A stretch of DNA of 14,296 nucleotides from an uncultured Synergistales bacterium (GTDB lineage Bacteria; Synergistota; Synergistia; Synergistales; Aminobacteriaceae), in contig CAJODX010000009.1 in NCBI GenBank assembly GCA_905233295.1, forward strand, positions 829 through 15,124. Reading direction: 5' to 3'. Below the pieces are notes generated by a model that searched no databases, was not told the DNA's origin, and was given only the letters and a program-made list of their open reading frames with translations. The first letter of the stretch is position 1. Each line of letters opens with the position of its first letter. Both the position numbers and the translations under genes were made by a program. This document shows positions 13,682 to 14,296 of this stretch, piece after piece.

Positions 13682-14296
13682 TTAAATTTTTGTTCCTGGT
13701 GCTGCGATTGCTTCAAGAATTTCGTATCTGTCCATTTGAAGATGCTTTTTCATTGCGAGAGCTTCTTCAATAGGAATTTCAACAATTCCGCCTTCACGAG
13801 TTGCAATGACACTGCCCGAACGTCCTTCAGCAAATGCTCTCACTGCATAATATCCCATTCGTGTAGCTGTCTCTCTGTCGCGTCCTGTCGGCGCACCGCC
13901 GCGCTGAATATGTCCAAGCACCGTAACTCGCGGGTCAATGCCGATTGCACTTTTAATTTTCGCGGCAATGTCAAACGCACTTCCGACACCTTCAGCGACA
14001 ACGATCATAAAATGTGTTGCTCCTGCGAGCCTTGCGTTCTGGATTCTTTCAACGACATCGCGCTCGAAATCAAGTTCGTGTTCCGGTATCAGGACTGACG
14101 TAGCTCCTACGGCTATTCCGACGTAAAGGGCGAGAAATCCCGCGTGTCTTCCCATGACCTCGACTACTGAACAGCGTTCGTGAGACTGCATTGTGTCGCG
14201 CAGTTTGTCGATACATTCAATCGCAGTGTTGCACGCTGAGTCAAATCCGATTGTATAATTCGAGCAGCCTATGTCGTTGTCAATCGTTGCCGGAAT
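13682..14296 (-). CDS. pfkA: 6-phosphofructokinase, C-terminal two-thirds, 5' end outside the window
   Basis: Glycolytic enzyme that phosphorylates fructose 6-phosphate to fructose 1,6-bisphosphate. The frame is open from the stop at 13682 to the right edge, giving 204 visible residues of an expected 320 or so; the N-terminal ATP-binding GGDGS region is off the window. Seen in order: IPATIDNDI at the edge with the catalytic Asp, YTIGFDSA, MGRHAG (substrate binding), a VAEG motif, LGHIQRGG with the substrate-binding His/Arg, and GRDRETATRMG. Odd: the residue before TIDND is Ala. ATP-dependent enzymes normally have Gly there and pyrophosphate-dependent ones Lys. The phosphoryl donor therefore cannot be settled without the missing N-terminus. 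ATP is the more likely donor, since Lys is absent. The gene faces ispE across a shared terminator. Confidence 0.95.
   Translation of the reverse strand: MPATIDNDIGCSNYTIGFDSACNTAIECIDKLRDTMQSHERCSVVEVMGRHAGFLALYVGIAVGATSVLIPEHELDFERDVVERIQNARLAGATHFMIVVAEGVGSAFDIAAKIKSAIGIDPRVTVLGHIQRGGAPTGRDRETATRMGYYAVRAFAEGRSGSVIATREGGIVEIPIEEALAMKKHLQMDRYEILEAIAAPGTKI

Noticed and set aside
1..14296. tRNA, rRNA, CRISPR array, transposase or toxin-antitoxin genes
   Set aside because: Looked for on both strands; no supporting sequence seen.

Overview
The window is AT-leaning bacterial chromosomal DNA. It carries nine protein genes, no RNA genes, no CRISPR array and no insertion sequence. The gene at each edge is cut off. 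No gap between genes exceeds about 155 bases. My best guess for the source is an anaerobic, gut-type bacterium of the Synergistota. The guess rests on a large secreted papain-like protease with Ig-like repeats and a C-terminal domain of the kind I associate with that phylum, alongside an MEP-pathway gene. It is inference; a Bacillota relative is the main alternative.

Left part (2-5083): a DNA-transaction block. A SNF2-family helicase that runs off the left edge overlaps by 4 bases a separate SWIM zinc-finger protein, so the two are probably translated together. The opposite strand carries recD2, a RecD-like helicase, whose stop lies inside the end of the SWIM gene (11-base convergent overlap). 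recD2 starts from TTG.

Middle (5084-9150): a 114-base divergent region with several inverted copies of an AT-rich motif, then one very large gene for an exported C1A cysteine protease. Its order is signal peptide, catalytic domain with Cys/His/Asn intact, lectin-like domain, seven Ig-like (putative Ig / He_PIG) repeats, and a distinct C-terminal domain. A clear intrinsic terminator follows.

Next (9243-10953): two overlapping genes that look like a phage replication-initiation module, namely a replisome-organizer-type protein and a helicase-loader-type protein comparable to the gp38/gp39 pair of phage SPP1. There are no other phage genes around them. This is the most unusual part of the window and may be a domesticated module or a prophage remnant.

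Right part (11002-14296): an MgtC/SapB-family membrane protein, the branched-chain aminotransferase ilvE, and ispE of the MEP isoprenoid pathway (overlapping ilvE by 10 bases), all on the + strand. A bidirectional-looking terminator separates them from the 3' part of pfkA on the - strand, which runs off the right edge. In four + strand leaders (5173, 9213, 10977, 11750) an A-run/T-run block sits directly before the Shine-Dalgarno sequence, a repeated layout that ordinary annotation does not explain.
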